Below, piece after piece: positions 1 to 11,023 of a stretch of 64,000 nt of DNA. This DNA comes from Anomaloglossus baeobatrachus. Taxonomy: Eukaryota > Chordata > Amphibia > Anura > Aromobatidae. Under the pieces are notes generated by a model that saw only the letters and a program-made list of their open reading frames with translations, ran no database searches and had not been told where the DNA came from. Numbering within the stretch: position 1 is the stretch's first letter; each line of letters begins with the position of its first letter. The stretch is taken from assembly GCF_048569485.1 (NCBI RefSeq), contig NC_134355.1, positions 656,552,173 through 656,616,172 of the forward strand, written 5' to 3'. The position numbers and the translations under genes were made by a program.

Positions 1-373
1 CCTCAGTTACATCACGTTCTTTTACTTCTGAGGTGATAGACCTTGACAGACAGCATATTGCCAATGGATTTGGCTGGCCAGGACCAAATGTTACCCAATC
101 CATTGAGGCAATTTTACTCAACAGTAGTTTGATGATAACTATATACGTTATATAGCGGGCATATATCTCCTCGTATGTTTCATTAACTCAGAGCATCTCT
201 ATACACATTCTCTTTTCCTCCACTTTTCTGATTTCAGCCTCCACTTATCGCACTTGCGTCACCACAACCCAGCCTAGTACCACAGTACAGTCCGTGAAAG
301 TCATATTTTCCTTCAAGTTGTTCCTCGTCTTCTCACTCTTAAAGAGGTTTTGCCAATACAACCGGACCTAGCT
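1..373. other. unassigned sequence before first MITE
   Basis: I see no gene, exon or RNA here. The stretch continues across the MITE at 377-818 into similar AT/CT-rich sequence, so it is probably part of one older repeat that the MITE split. Confidence 0.4.
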
Positions 374-376
374 TTA

Positions 377-818
377 GGCTATGTGCGCACTAGAAATGTG
401 AAGTTTCTCAAGAAAATTTCTTGAGAAACTTCTGGGAGTGAAAGATTTCCGGACCTCCGGAAAAAATCCGCACCAAATCCGCATGCGGATTTGCCGCGGA
501 TTAGCCGCGGAATAGCCGTGAATTTGCCGCGATTTTCCCGCGGGTGGTTCCCTGCGGATTTTGCAGGCTGTACTGCCGAAATCCGCAGGGTACCTGCGGA
601 AAAGAATTGACATGCTCATTTTCTCAAGAAATTTTCTCGAGAAATTCTTCTCAAGGAAATTTCTTGAGAAAAATCCGCACAGTGCGCACAGCTATTTTTT
701 TTTCTCATAGAATTTGCTGGGAAATGTCTGCACAAAGATTGCAGACATTTCTCAAGAAATTTCCGCGGCAAATCCGTGGGTAAATCCGCGGGTAAAATGC
801 ACTAGTGCGCACAGAGCC
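377..818. mobile_element. PIF/Harbinger-type MITE, copy 1
   Basis: The element starts GGCTATGTGCGCACTAG and ends CTAGTGCGCACAGAGCC, so its ends are imperfect inverted repeats. It is flanked on both sides by TTA, the 3-bp target duplication typical of PIF/Harbinger elements. The interior is built of short palindromic pieces such as TCTCAAGAAA and CCGCGGAT and has no transposase. It is nearly identical to the copy at 12094-12507 apart from a short stretch near the right end. Reading frames inside it are by-products of the palindromes. Confidence 0.85.
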
Positions 819-2220
819 TTAAGCTCTTCTTCTTAGGGAACTATAACCTGGGGCACTCACTTTGTTTCATGTCCTGCTGCCAGGACCTATTTCATTCCGT
901 CACTTAGTCCTCTGGTCAGTCCTTTGACCCATCTTCCATAGATCACTCTGCAACTCGTTCCTTGATATTCAGGATCTCACTATCCACTGCCTTCATTCTC
1001 CCCTCGCTCTAGGGACACCCACATCATGCGGCTCTACGAACTATTCAGATCCTAGGTCTGTCTGTATCTCATGCTGGGCCCTATCTGACTTTCTAACAGG
1101 AAACAGTCACTGACCCTTTGCACGAGCTGCTCCCACTAGGGGCTTGTCCAAACCATTAACTCTGTCCTACCCCATGTCCAGCAAATACATTTAAGCACAA
1201 TAACAACAATTCATATTACACATCACAGTTTACATTTTACATCTGCACAATAACAAATTACTTTATTAACATTACACTTTATACTATAGAACAACACTGA
1301 TGTCTTCAAGGGGGAACACAACAATATGTCCACCTCCATAAATACCTCCCTTTTTTAATGATGATCGTCCTTAATCATCCACGACTAATGCTTAACAGCA
1401 CACGTAACATTTTAACTAACACGGTTCTGGCTTTACTTCTCCAAAACACAGATGACATTTTCCTTCTTCTCTTACTTAATTAGGACCCCAGAACCACAAT
1501 GCCCAAGTCCATTTTTATCCTTAACCCAGCACAAGTCGTATAAGGTTGACCAAGCTCCTTGAGAACCCATCTGACCAAATTCTGTGGAGTAAGGTCAATA
1601 ACTCCCATCAGTCCATGAGATGGGGGCAAAGCCCTTTATTCTCCTATCAATACTTAGGAAAGAGGCTAGTCCTTTAAACCATAGTCACTTAGGGGCAAAG
1701 TCTATTTTGGATTGGGCTCAGTCCTTACCGAAGGGTGTGCAACCCTTTCGCTGGCACAATGTCCCTCAATCCAGCAGAGGGGGTGTACAACATGAGTATA
1801 TAAACTGGGAAAGGGGTAAAACTAACTTCAACCATCCGTGGCTACAAAAGGCAAGAGTCCTGGATATATTTGCCTTGGACCCGCTGATTTATGGCTATTC
1901 TGAGAACTTCAAACTGTTCCGCTGGTGCAACAGGGGTGTAACGAGAACTCCTCAGCATTCAAATCCGCTTCTCTTTCACTGGCCCTCTGCCAGCTGTGTT
2001 CAGACCCAGATTTTCTTAGACTCCATCCTGTTCCATGGGCCATATACATCACGGCTGGATTGGCTGATTCCTCCAGTGTTCCTGTGGTCTTCTCTTCGTC
2101 TGAGACACCATGGAGATTCAAGATGGTCTCCCCACTGTTACTCCTCACACGAGCCTCTGGGCCTGGCGGTGTGATGGTTCTAGAAACTGTCACCTTTCAT
2201 TGAGGCTGCATTGCTGAAGG
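819..2220. other. unclassified repeat-like sequence
   Basis: No exon or RNA gene recognised. The sequence lies directly downstream, in minus-strand terms, of the cold-shock-like relic at 2230-2663, and may be the rest of the same old element. I found no clear terminal repeats to close it. Confidence 0.35.
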
Positions 2221-2229
2221 CGCTTCTCC

Positions 2230-2663
2230 TGTATCTGATTTTATCATTGCGACCGCTATCGCAAACCACCCTCTTGGCCCTTCCTTAAGGAACTGAACCT
2301 GTTCTCCAGGATGTAAAAAAAAAAAAGTTGGTGCTGACATATACCATGTCCCAGGTGTTCTCCTCCACTAAGAAGTCATAGCCTCTTCCGCGGTCAAAGT
2401 ACACCATCAATCCCCGGGTCATCCGCTGCATGAACTCTCCTCGTCTGTGACTGTCTAGCTGGGCCCACACCCACTTGTCTTTCCTCTTTTTGTGCTGAAC
2501 TAGAGCCACGATCGATTATGCCCCCCTTCGGTGGTCGAGGTTTCCCTAGGTGTCGAAGGTTCTCTAGAGGTCGAGACCTTCGGCGGGATTCAGACTTGTA
2601 CCGGGGTTGGGACTTCCAGCAGGGTTCGAACTGAAACCAGAAGCAACTGGGCCTGCAAGGCAT
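2230..2663 (-). pseudogene. broken cold-shock-like domain ORF, repeat-derived fossil
   Basis: On the minus strand both halves of a cold-shock (OB) fold can be recognised: an RNP1-like stretch (GRGYDFLVEEN), an RNP2-like stretch (MVYVSTN), and a C-terminal strand (EQVQFLKEGPRGWFA). The last resembles the same part of the intact ORF at 26247-26945 (DLVEFTKHQGKRGWFA) more than a standard cold-shock domain, which usually has a GxEAxNV-type end. The copy is broken. I infer that it is a fossil of the same element family. The alternative is a processed copy of a host cold-shock gene. Confidence 0.55.
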
Positions 2664-3611
2664 CTAGTCATCTGGCACTTCGATGGGCCCCTTGTGTCTG
2701 GTATTGCAGTTCAGCATCATTCCAGTGAATGGGGCACTTTTTTTTTTTTGTGACAAGGTTTTCTGTTGAATTTTTATGGATTTTTTTTCACGTTTTAATA
2801 AAACGCTGCAGTCAGAAGTTAGCTGTAAAATTAAATAAAAAATACACAGTGTATTTTTTTCCACTTGCCTTTTGTTTTTCTACTTTTCATAGAAATCTAT
2901 TGATTTTTGTTTTTCGGCATAAAAAATGCCCATGTTGCTGTATCTTGCTGATTTTGGTGCTACTTATAAGGGTGGTTGTCCCCATTACAGATTGTGTGAT
3001 TCTAATCGGAATCCTTAAATCGCGCGACCTCTGATTTACATGATATGGAATTGAAGAACACAGCAAAAAAAACCCAACAAAAACACCAAAAAACTCAAGT
3101 AATAAAACACCCAGGGCAGATTTATGAAACTGAAAGGAAAACTGTCCATCCACACTATTCATGGCGACCAATCCCAGTGCGTCTTTTATTTGTATTAATA
3201 CTTTCGAAAAATGAAAGCTCCTCTTTGATTGGTTGCCATGGGAAATAAAGACAGGTTTGTGGGGTTTTTTTTGTTTTTGTTTTTTAAATCTGAAAAACAC
3301 AAGGAAAAAATATACTGTTTCGGAAAGGAAAAGTGCAATTAAGTCAGATTAATTATTGATATAATTATTAGCTCTCTGGCGCCATCTGCTGTATATGATG
3401 TGCTCACGAAGCTCAGGAGCAGGTTGGCAACTGGGTCACTACGGATGTCCTTGGTGATTGTGGGGTGCTAATGGGTTGTTATGGAAACCATGGGTCAACT
3501 GAGGACCCCCTATGGCTGTCATGTTAATACTCCTAAGAAACCCAGCCCAGTAAATATTCAACAGACTTCGATATTACATAGTATTATGTAGATAATCACG
3601 AAATAAATGGT
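2664..3611. other. AT-rich sequence without recognised gene
   Basis: Poly-T and poly-A stretches and simple AT-rich sequence. No exon with splice sites and no known repeat could be assigned. Confidence 0.4.
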
Positions 3612-3615
3612 TTAA

Positions 3616-5132
3616 CCCCTTTACAACCTATGATGTATCCGTACGTCATAGGTCGTGCCTGTCCCTTTAATGCAGGCTCGGGTGGTGAGTTTCCCTGGTC
3701 CTGGTGGCTTATCTGATCAGTCTGTTAACCAGTTAAATCCTACTGTTAATCTAGGACAGCGGGAGCACCTCATTCCCTGCCGCAATTGGAGGCCCCGTGA
3801 TGTCATCACAGGGCGCCGATGGGTTGTCATGGCAGCCAGGGGTTATCTGATGACGCCTGTCACTGCCATTACAAAGTTCCTGTGAGCGCCGGCATTCATA
3901 GATCATCATTTCTGCCATACAGAGCGGTGCTGACACTGAGGCATCGCTCAGAACAGCAGAAGCGATCGGACTGTATCAACTTCAAGTCCCCTAAGAGATG
4001 TAGTAGAAACAAGAAAGACTTGAAAAAAAGTTTTTTAAAAAATATGAAAAAACGAAACAAAAGTTCAAATCACTCCCCTTTGCCCCCTTGAAAAAACAAA
4101 ACACATATCTGTTATAGTCGCTTTCAGAAATGCCTGATCTATCAAAATATAAAATAAATCGGTAATCTACTCGGTACACAATATGACAAAAAAAAAGCCA
4201 AAATTATGTTTTTTGGGTCATAAAATGCAATAAGAGGTGATCAAAACATCGCATCTACCCAAAAATGGCAAAACACCAGCTCAGGATGCAAAAAATAAGC
4301 CTTCACTGAATCCTAGATCCGAATAAATGAGAACGCTACAGGTCTCAGAAAATGGCGACAAAGGCCCAAATTTTTAATTTTTTTTAATTTTTTGGGGTTT
4401 TTTTTCTCCAATTAAATAAAAGAAAAAAATATACATGTTTGGTATCTATGAACTTGTACTGAGCTGGAGAATCATATTGCCAGGTCATTATTACCATATA
4501 GTGAACATGGTAAATAAAAACTCAAAAAACAAGAGTTATTGCATTTTTTTTTTGTAATTTCACTGCACTTGGATTTTTTTTCCGGTACAATATGGGACAG
4601 AATGAATGGTGTAATTCAAAAGTGCAACTTGTCCTGCAGAAAACAAGCCCTTAGGCCATGTGCGCACTAGAAATTGATTTTTTCTTAAGGAAAATCCGGA
4701 CCCTCTGAAAGAATCCCGCACCTGCGGTAAAAAAAGCACCAAAACCGCAACGAAATCCGCATGTGGTTTTGCCGCCGTTTGGTGCGATTTTGGTGTGGAT
4801 TTGCCGCAGGTTGGTCCCTGCTGATTTTTACCATTATCTTGGGCAAAAACCGCAGGTACCTGCAGAAAAGAAGTGACATGCTCATTAATTCCGCAGCGGA
4901 AAATCCGCGGGTAAATCCGCAGGTATAAAAAACGCAGTGTGCGAACAGCATTTTTAAAAACCCATAGGTTTTGCTGGGCAATGACTGCAGAAATTTAAGA
5001 AACATTTTCTGTGGCAAATCCGCGGTAAAATCAGCAGCATGCGCACATAGCCTTATAGGGAATATTGACGGAAAAATGAAAAGGTTATGGCTCTTGAAAG
5101 AAAAACAGAAAATTGCCGAGTGGTCAAAGGGG
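3616..5132. mobile_element. TTAA-flanked non-autonomous DNA transposon (Kolobok/piggyBac-like)
   Basis: The ends are CCCCTTTACAACC and GGTCAAAGGGG, short inverted repeats, and each is bordered by TTAA (3612-3615 and 5133-5136). TTAA duplications are known for Kolobok and piggyBac elements. I see no transposase reading frame, so this is a non-autonomous or decayed copy. A Harbinger-type MITE (4654-5052) sits inside it near the right end and is therefore younger. The segment at about 5360-5470 repeats part of the right end (TTATGGCTCTTGAAAGAAA) and looks like a fragment of the same family. Confidence 0.6.
4654..5052. mobile_element. PIF/Harbinger-type MITE, copy 3 (nested)
   Basis: Starts GGCCATGTGCGCACTAG, ends with GCGCACATAGCC, and is flanked by TTA on both sides (4651-4653, 5053-5055). 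It belongs to the same family as the copies at 377-818 and 12094-12507 but is more diverged. It lies inside the TTAA-flanked element. Confidence 0.8.
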
Positions 5133-5136
5133 TTAA

Positions 5137-5704
5137 GCCCCCTAAGGGAACTAATGAAAAAAAAATTAAGAAAAAATAAAAAATAATATGTAGAAATACC
5201 AACATATAAATGTTTTACTCACCCGCCCCCCCACCCTTTTTCCCATAATAAACCTGGGGAAATCTAAAAAAAAAAACTTTTTGGTATCCTTGCGCATAAT
5301 TGTCCAAACTAATAAAGTGTAAAAATATTTATGCCCGACAGGGTGAAAACTGAAATGGAAAATCAAAATAGTAGAATTATATTTTTACAATGAAAGTTCT
5401 CATACGGATATGGAAAAATAAGTGCGTTATGGCTCTTGAAAGAAAAGAAGGAGAAAGTGAAAAAACCTCTGCGTCTCCAAGAGGTTGATGATTTATTATG
5501 TGGTACATAAATAAATGATATTCAGAATGAACATCTTATGATAAGGGATTAGTCCATACCGTGAGTTAAATGCTGCGGCAAAAACATATCAATTATGTCC
5601 GCTATTATATGTATCACATGACTCATAACGCCTTGAAGGTTACTTCAAAATGGCCGTCTATATTGCCGAGGTTTCTACCGATGGCTGTCTGTGTTTTATA
5701 CTAG
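5137..5704. other. intronic sequence upstream of NAALADL1-like exon
   Basis: Contains a fragment resembling the TTAA-element's right part (about 5360-5470). The end of this stretch, TTTTATACTAG, is the splice acceptor for the exon at 5705. I recognised no earlier NAALADL1 exon in the window. Confidence 0.5.
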
Positions 5705-5789
5705 AGCCATTAAAATGGGCGATTAATCGATACAAGGCAGCAGCTGAGTCTTTGGAAGAAGTCATTAAGAAACTATCGGACGCGGAGAC
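5705..5789 (+). CDS. NAALADL1: NAALADL1-like gene, third-from-last exon
   Basis: This 85-bp exon is bordered by acceptor TTATACTAG and donor GTAAGT. It reads PLKWAINRYKAAAESLEEVI and onward, ends two bases into a codon, and joins in phase to the exon at 6121. The encoded region is the start of the C-terminal helical dimerisation domain of M28B metallopeptidases (glutamate carboxypeptidase II, transferrin receptor, NAALADL1). NAALADL1 is known as a type II membrane zinc aminopeptidase, abundant on intestinal epithelium. The catalytic zinc domain is not in this window and must lie upstream. NAALADL1 is preferred over FOLH1/NAALAD2 because the following exons match my memory of the human NAALADL1 C-terminus. 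That identification rests on recall, not on a search. Confidence 0.85.
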
Positions 5790-6120
5790 GTAAGTTTTAC
5801 TTTAGTGTTTCACTGAAACCTGTGATTCCACCAGTCACAAGAGCGGTGTACATACAATTTGGCCATGCTTGGATCTGCAGCTCGGTCACATCTTCTTGAA
5901 TTGGCTGCGGTACCAAGCACAGCTGGTGGTACAGATAAGCGGCTGACCCCATGGGGGAGTGTATCATGGGGGTCAGACACCCATAATCAAATGCTGAACG
6001 CCTACCCATGCCCTTTTAATGTTGACTTTTGGATTGGAATGTTGATGCCTTTATAGTCGTTGCGTGTACATTTTTCTACATTTGATCCAGCTCATTGCTT
6101 TTTCTGTTTGTATTCTCCAG
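5790..6120 (+). other. NAALADL1-like intron, 331 bp
   Basis: Begins GTAAGT and ends with a pyrimidine-rich tract and CAG (TTTGTATTCTCCAG). No repeat or gene recognised inside. Confidence 0.75.
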
Positions 6121-6213
6121 ACCACTGAAGATACGGATGATAAACGACCAACTTATGCTCTTGGATAGATCATTCACAAACAATTTTGCTTTTCCAGACA
6201 GACTGTACTTCAG
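6121..6213 (+). CDS. NAALADL1: NAALADL1-like gene, penultimate exon
   Basis: A 93-bp exon between acceptor TTCTCCAG and donor GTATAA. It completes a split threonine codon and reads PLKIRMINDQLMLLDRSF followed by TNNFAFPDRLYF. The RMxNDQLMxLERxF motif is a hallmark of the dimerisation domain in glutamate carboxypeptidase II relatives. It ends two bases into a codon that the last exon completes as serine, giving the YxSHVLWA junction I recall for human NAALADL1, where PSMA has an arginine. The donor GTATAA is weaker than the GTAAGT of the previous exon. Confidence 0.88.
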
Positions 6214-6262
6214 GTATAAATGGATTTAAAGGGATTAAGAAATAAGAAAGAACTACAATGTT

Positions 6263-6505
6263 TAGTGATGAGCGATCGCTACCATGTTCGGGTACTCGGT
6301 TCTCGTAACGAGCAGTTGGATGTTCGGACGGGCTCAACTCAAGTACACGAGCATAATGGAAGTCAATGGCAAGATCTTTTGGAAAAATGCTTGCGTTCTC
6401 CTTTGACTTCTATTATACTCGGTACACAAGTCGTGCCAATCAGAGTATCCAACTACTCGTTACTAGTACTCAGCACCCGAGCATGGTAGTGCTCGCTCAT
6501 CACTA
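6263..6505. mobile_element. MITE with TAGTGATGAGCG ends
   Basis: Begins TAGTGATGAGCG followed by ATCGCTACCATGTTCGGGTA, and ends with the reverse complement of this (CATGGTAGTGCTCGCTCATCACTA), so the ends are long imperfect inverted repeats. There is no coding capacity. The family and target duplication are not clear. Its right end has been amplified in tandem just downstream. Confidence 0.6.
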
Positions 6506-6694
6506 GTTACGAGTACTGAGCACCCGAGCATGGTAGCGCTTGCTCGTCATTAGCTACGAGTACTGAGCACCCAAGCATGGTAGTGCCCGCTCATCAGTAG
6601 TTACTAGTACTCAGCATCTGAGCATGGTAGTGCCCGCTCATCACTAGTTACTAGTACTCAGCACCCGAGCATGGTAATGCCCGCTCATCACTAG
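6506..6694. repeat. 47-bp tandem repeat of MITE end
   Basis: About four units, spaced 47 bp, of the MITE's right terminal sequence (GAGTACTGAGCACCCGAGC then CATGGTAGTGCCCGCTCATC). Successive starts fall at about 6511, 6558, 6605 and 6652. Confidence 0.75.
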
Positions 6695-6748
6695 TCCCCT
6701 TACCGAGTCTCAAGTGGGGCTGCTCATTATCCTTCATGCATATGCACT

Positions 6749-7388
6749 TGTCACGCTGTACTCTAAGATGTACAATAGCAGTACAGCGCAGTAATGTGGG
6801 ACTGAGAGGATTCCTGAAACTCTCTGAGAAGGTAGTTAGCTGGTAAACCACTAGGGGGCGTAAAAGTGGAGGAAACGTATGAGCAGGGAATTCCCTAGCA
6901 GAGGTAATACTAGTCAAGCTCACCAGATGGCAGTAGAATCGTCAGAAAGCCGTGTCACAACATGAGGTCTTGTAAATACACAAGGGCAAAGTCTAAACGT
7001 AGTCAGAGGGAAGCAAATAGTCAGTAGCCGGGAAATCAGAGCCTAGAAGCGAGGGGGAGTGGGAAGACAAGACAGAATAAAGGTGAATAGATAAGGAACG
7101 AACAGGGAGACAGCGGGAGAGACACTGATGGAAACAGACAACAGAGGAGGTGAACAGGTCAGGTGAACACGGAGGTCAGGAGGGGGCAGGGCAGACAACA
7201 GTCACTCAAGAGCAGAACACAGCTGAGCCAGAAGTATCACTGGCGAAGTCCAAGAGAAACAGTGCCCTAATAAAGCAGCCTGACCTCCAGAACGAGGCAG
7301 AAAGGATTAACCCCTAACGTGACCTGCATCAGAAGTGAAACTAAAAAAAAAGTCTCAGTTCCAGCTGAGCCAGGAGTCAATCATGACA
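6749..7388. repeat. solo LTR, 640 bp, flanked by GCACT
   Basis: Starts TGTCACGCTGTAC and ends AATCATGACA, the TG...CA termini of an LTR. Both flanks are GCACT (6744-6748 and 7389-7393), a 5-bp target duplication. There is no internal retroelement region, so this is a solo LTR left by recombination. A related sequence starts at 43306 (TGTCACGCTGTAC). Confidence 0.8.
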
Positions 7389-7499
7389 GCACTGCTTACC
7401 CCGCCCTCCGGCAGTCCCCACATCTCTGGTTTCAGTCACATGTGCCCCCACACTGTGTGAGAGTCTGTCTGACTGCAACCAATCACAGTTGCTATGTGC

Positions 7500-8340
7500 G
7501 TACCTATGGTCTAAAAATAAATAAATAAAAATTGATACCCAGCACAGATAAAACATACAGCTAAAGGCTGCAGCCCTGTGCTTATCTTGGCTATAATATC
7601 AAAATAAGAGGGACCACATGCGGCTTTTTTAAATTATTTAAATAAATAATTTTAAAAACTGACATGCGGGCCTCCACAATTTTCATACCCAGCCATGATA
7701 AAGCCGACAGCTGGGGGCTGGTATTCTCAGGCTGTGGAAACCTATGCTTATTGGGCCCCCCAGTCTAAAAATAGAAGCCTGCAGCCACCCAGGATTGTTG
7801 CATCCATTAGATGCGACACTCAGAACTTTACCCATTTCATCCTGATTGCCCTGGTGTGGTGGCAGTTGGGGTAATAAGGGGTTAATGACAGCTCACAGCT
7901 ACCACTAAGCCATAGATTAGTAATGGGAGGCAACTGAGACCCCCCCATTACTAGTCTGTAAGTAAAAACAAATAAACACAAACACCAAAAAAATCCTTTA
8001 TTTGAAATAAAATACTAAAAAAACCTACCCTCTTTCACCTCTTTATTAACTCCCAAAACACCTAGGTCTAACATTATCAACACGAGGTCCCACGACGATT
8101 TAGACTCTGCTACATCTGAAGTGACCCCCCACTGTGAGCTTTAGACAGTGAATGAGCTGTAGCGATGAATGGTGACGTCACTCAGGTTATTTGCGGTCAA
8201 AGCTGAAGGTCCCCACTGTCCTCCACCTATATAACCTGAGTGATGGCACCGCTCATCGCTGGGGTTAAGTCATTCTTTACCTGAAGCTCACAGCATAAAA
8301 AACAGAGGTCCAAGAGAAAGAACAAAATCTTAAACTGACC
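7500..8340. repeat. unclassified interspersed repeat
   Basis: This GC/AT-patchy stretch contains phrases that I associate with a common amphibian interspersed repeat (GGGCTGGTATTCTCAGGCTG, ATTGGGCCCCCCAGTCTAAA, TTGCATCCATTAGATGCGAC). Ends were not resolved and no ORF is credible. Confidence 0.35.
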
Positions 8341-8365
8341 TGTTTTAAGCCCAACCATTACCTGT

Positions 8366-10273
8366 AAAAAAAGCAACAATAAGAGGATAATGTCCTCCAA
8401 AAATCAAGTATTACTCACAGCAAGTTGGGCTGCAGTGTGTACATCGCCCTGGCCAAAAACTGATGCTCTAGCAGGATACAGCTAAACCCCCACTAAGTGG
8501 AGACATCACAGGTGCAGGAGAAGCACATCACACACACACCTTCATGGAATGGAGGGGAGGTGACTGCTAGATGATAAAACTGCACACAAGTGGCTTGCAT
8601 AGAGCGCTGTTCACATGCAGATGACACAGTCACAAACCCGCAGCCTATTAGGTAACGCCCTTCTATTAGATCAGGCGGGCTGCCAAGCCGTACTCCACTG
8701 TATATCATGCACGGACAGACACTCTACAATGCAAGGCCCAACAGAAAGGGGCCTGGCTGTATCCTGTACAAACAAAAAAATATGAGGTTTTTGTTGGTAT
8801 TTATGGCCATAAAACGTAAGCCTACACCCTCGTCAAGGGACCTCATGTCTGTAGGTCCCTACACTAAATATAAAAAAAGCAACAATAAGAGGATAATGTC
8901 CTCCAAAAATCAAGTATTACTCACAGCAAGTTGGGCTGCAGTGTGTACATCGCCCTGGCCAAAAACTGATGCTCTAGCAGGATACAGCTAAACCCCCACT
9001 AAGTGGAGACATCACAGGTGCAGGAGAAGCAGATCACACACACACCTTCATGGAATGGAGGGGAGGTGACTGCTAGATGATAAAACTGCACACAAGTGGC
9101 TTGCATAGAGCGCTGTTCACATGCAGATGACACAGTCACAAACCCGCAGCCTATTAGGTAACGCCCTTCTATTAGATCAGGCGGGCTGCCAAGCCGTACT
9201 CCACTGTATATCATGCACGGACAGACACTCTACAATGCAAGGCCCAACAGAAAGGGGCCTGGCTGTATCCTGTACAAACAAAAAAATATGAGGTTTTTGT
9301 TGGTATTTATGGCCATAAAACGTAAGCCTACACCCTCGTCAAGGGACCTCATGTCTGTAGGTCCCTACACTAAATATAAAAAAAGCAACTTGATTTTTGG
9401 AGGACATTATCCTCTTATTGTTGCTTTTTTTATATTTAGTGTAGGGACCTACAGACATGAGGTCCCTTGACGAGGGTGTCTGTCCGTGCATGATATACAG
9501 TGGAGTACGGCTTGGCAGCCCGCCTGATCTAATAGAAGGGCGTTACCTAATAGGCTGCGGGTTTGTGACTGTGTCATCTGCATGTGAACAGCGCTCTATG
9601 CAAGCCACTTGTGTGCAGTTTTATCATCTAGCAGTCACCTCCCCTCCATTCCATGAAGGTGTGTGTGTGATGTGCTTCTCCTGCACCTGTGATGTCTCCA
9701 CTTAGTGGGGGTTTAGCTGTATCCTGCTAGAGCATCAGTTTTTGGCCAGGGCGATGTACACACTGCAGCCCAACTTGCTGTGAGTAATACTTGATTTTTG
9801 GAGGACATTATCCTCTTATTGTTGCTTTTTTTATATTTAGTGTAGGGACCTACAGACATGAGGTCCCTTGACGAGGGTGTAGGCTTACGTTTTATGGCCA
9901 TAAATACCAACAAAAACCTCATATTTTTTTGTTTGTACAGGATACAGCCAGGCCCCTTTCTGTTGGGCCTTGCATTGTAGAGTGTCTGTCCGTGCATGAT
10001 ATACAGTGGAGTACGGCTTGGCAGCCCGCCTGATCTAATAGAAGGGCGTTACCTAATAGGCTGCGGGTTTGTGACTGTGTCATCTGCATGTGAACAGCGC
10101 TCTATGCAAGCCACTTGTGTGCAGTTTTATCATCTAGCAGTCACCTCCCCTCCATTCCATGAAGGTGTGTGTGTGATGTGCTTCTCCTGCACCTGTGATG
10201 TCTCCACTTAGTGGGGGTTTAGCTGTATCCTGCTAGAGCATCAGTTTTTGGCCAGGGCGATGTACACACTGCA
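8366..10273. repeat. large palindrome made of 506-bp units, two per arm
   Basis: The left arm has two direct copies of a 506-bp unit (starting about 8366 and 8872). The right arm is their reverse complement, copies at about 9420-9780 and 9780-10273. The inner right-hand copy lacks about 105 bp. The arms meet at a 30-base spacer (9390-9419). Over hundreds of bases the copies appear to differ at about one position (8527 versus 9033). Both sides of the structure carry GCCCAACCATTACCTGT (8349-8365 and 10274-10290). The small reading frames inside recur only because the DNA is duplicated. It could be a recent inverted duplication, a fold-back insertion with a 17-bp target duplication, or an assembly artefact. 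Confidence 0.9.
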
Positions 10274-10290
10274 GCCCAACCATTACCTGT

Positions 10291-11023
10291 CCTAGTGCAG
10301 CAGCTGCCCGCAGAGTCCTTTTGGATTAGTCTTCTGATTCTTCTTCATTCTTGGTCATTGGCATCGATCTTTCAGCACTGAGTAGATCTCACATAGTCTC
10401 GAGGGTAGTGATGCATGTAAGTAATGTGCGTTGACCCCACATAACTGCTTGGTGAGATGCATGTACTCCATATTCATTACACCCCATAAGACTATATGAG
10501 GCCTAGTCAGCACTGGAAGATTTGGACCAGAGACTGATCTGAAGAGTGAAAGCCAATCCAAAGCAAGAAAAAGACTAAAAGGGGTTCTGCAACAGGTGAA
10601 TGGAGAACCTAAGAAAGGTGAGCATATTTTATTTATTTTAACCCATTCTCGGACCTATAAAGAATCCCACAAAATAGTAAATCCGTATTTTTTTAGGAAA
10701 TTCATATTAAATTTGCTCCTCTCTAGCGAACCCCTCCATCTCTTCTCTGGGTGCGGTACTGTGCATATGTGACCACTGCTCCCATAGCTAATGAGTGGAA
10801 TATGTCCATATCTGGTCTAATCCAAAAGGAGATAGGGCCATCGTTCCTGGAATCAGTGAAGGTCATAGTGGTTGGAGCGCAACGGATAATATGTTTCCCA
10901 CCAATCCTCTGACTAGATGACATGTGTTGTTGATGCTCTTTGCCTTGGTCCGTGTGTCACTGTTACCACAAATGCTTACTCTCTGATAGTTATAGAGTTT
11001 CCTTTCCTTTCTTTCCGGTGTAG
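10291..11023. other. intronic sequence, nothing recognised
   Basis: No repeat or exon seen. It ends with the polypyrimidine tract and TAG acceptor of the last NAALADL1-like exon. Confidence 0.5.

Larger units (their letters stand above)
6214..11023 (+). other. NAALADL1-like last intron, 4.8 kb, repeat-filled
   Basis: Bounded by GTATAA and by the acceptor TTTCCTTTCTTTCCGGTGTAG. It holds a MITE with an amplified end (6263-6694), a solo LTR (6749-7388), an unclassified repeat (about 7500-8340) and a 1.9-kb palindrome (8366-10273). The remaining 10291-11023 has no recognised feature. Confidence 0.8.

Noticed and set aside
1620-2174. 184-codon plus-strand frame
   Set aside because: No domain, odd composition, and overlapping open frames on both strands; more likely repeat sequence.
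8493-10211. The same 71-codon frame (MIYSGVRLGSPP) appearing several times
   Set aside because: It recurs only because the 506-bp unit is duplicated and inverted. It has no start context, domain or codon evidence, and a mirrored frame is equally open.
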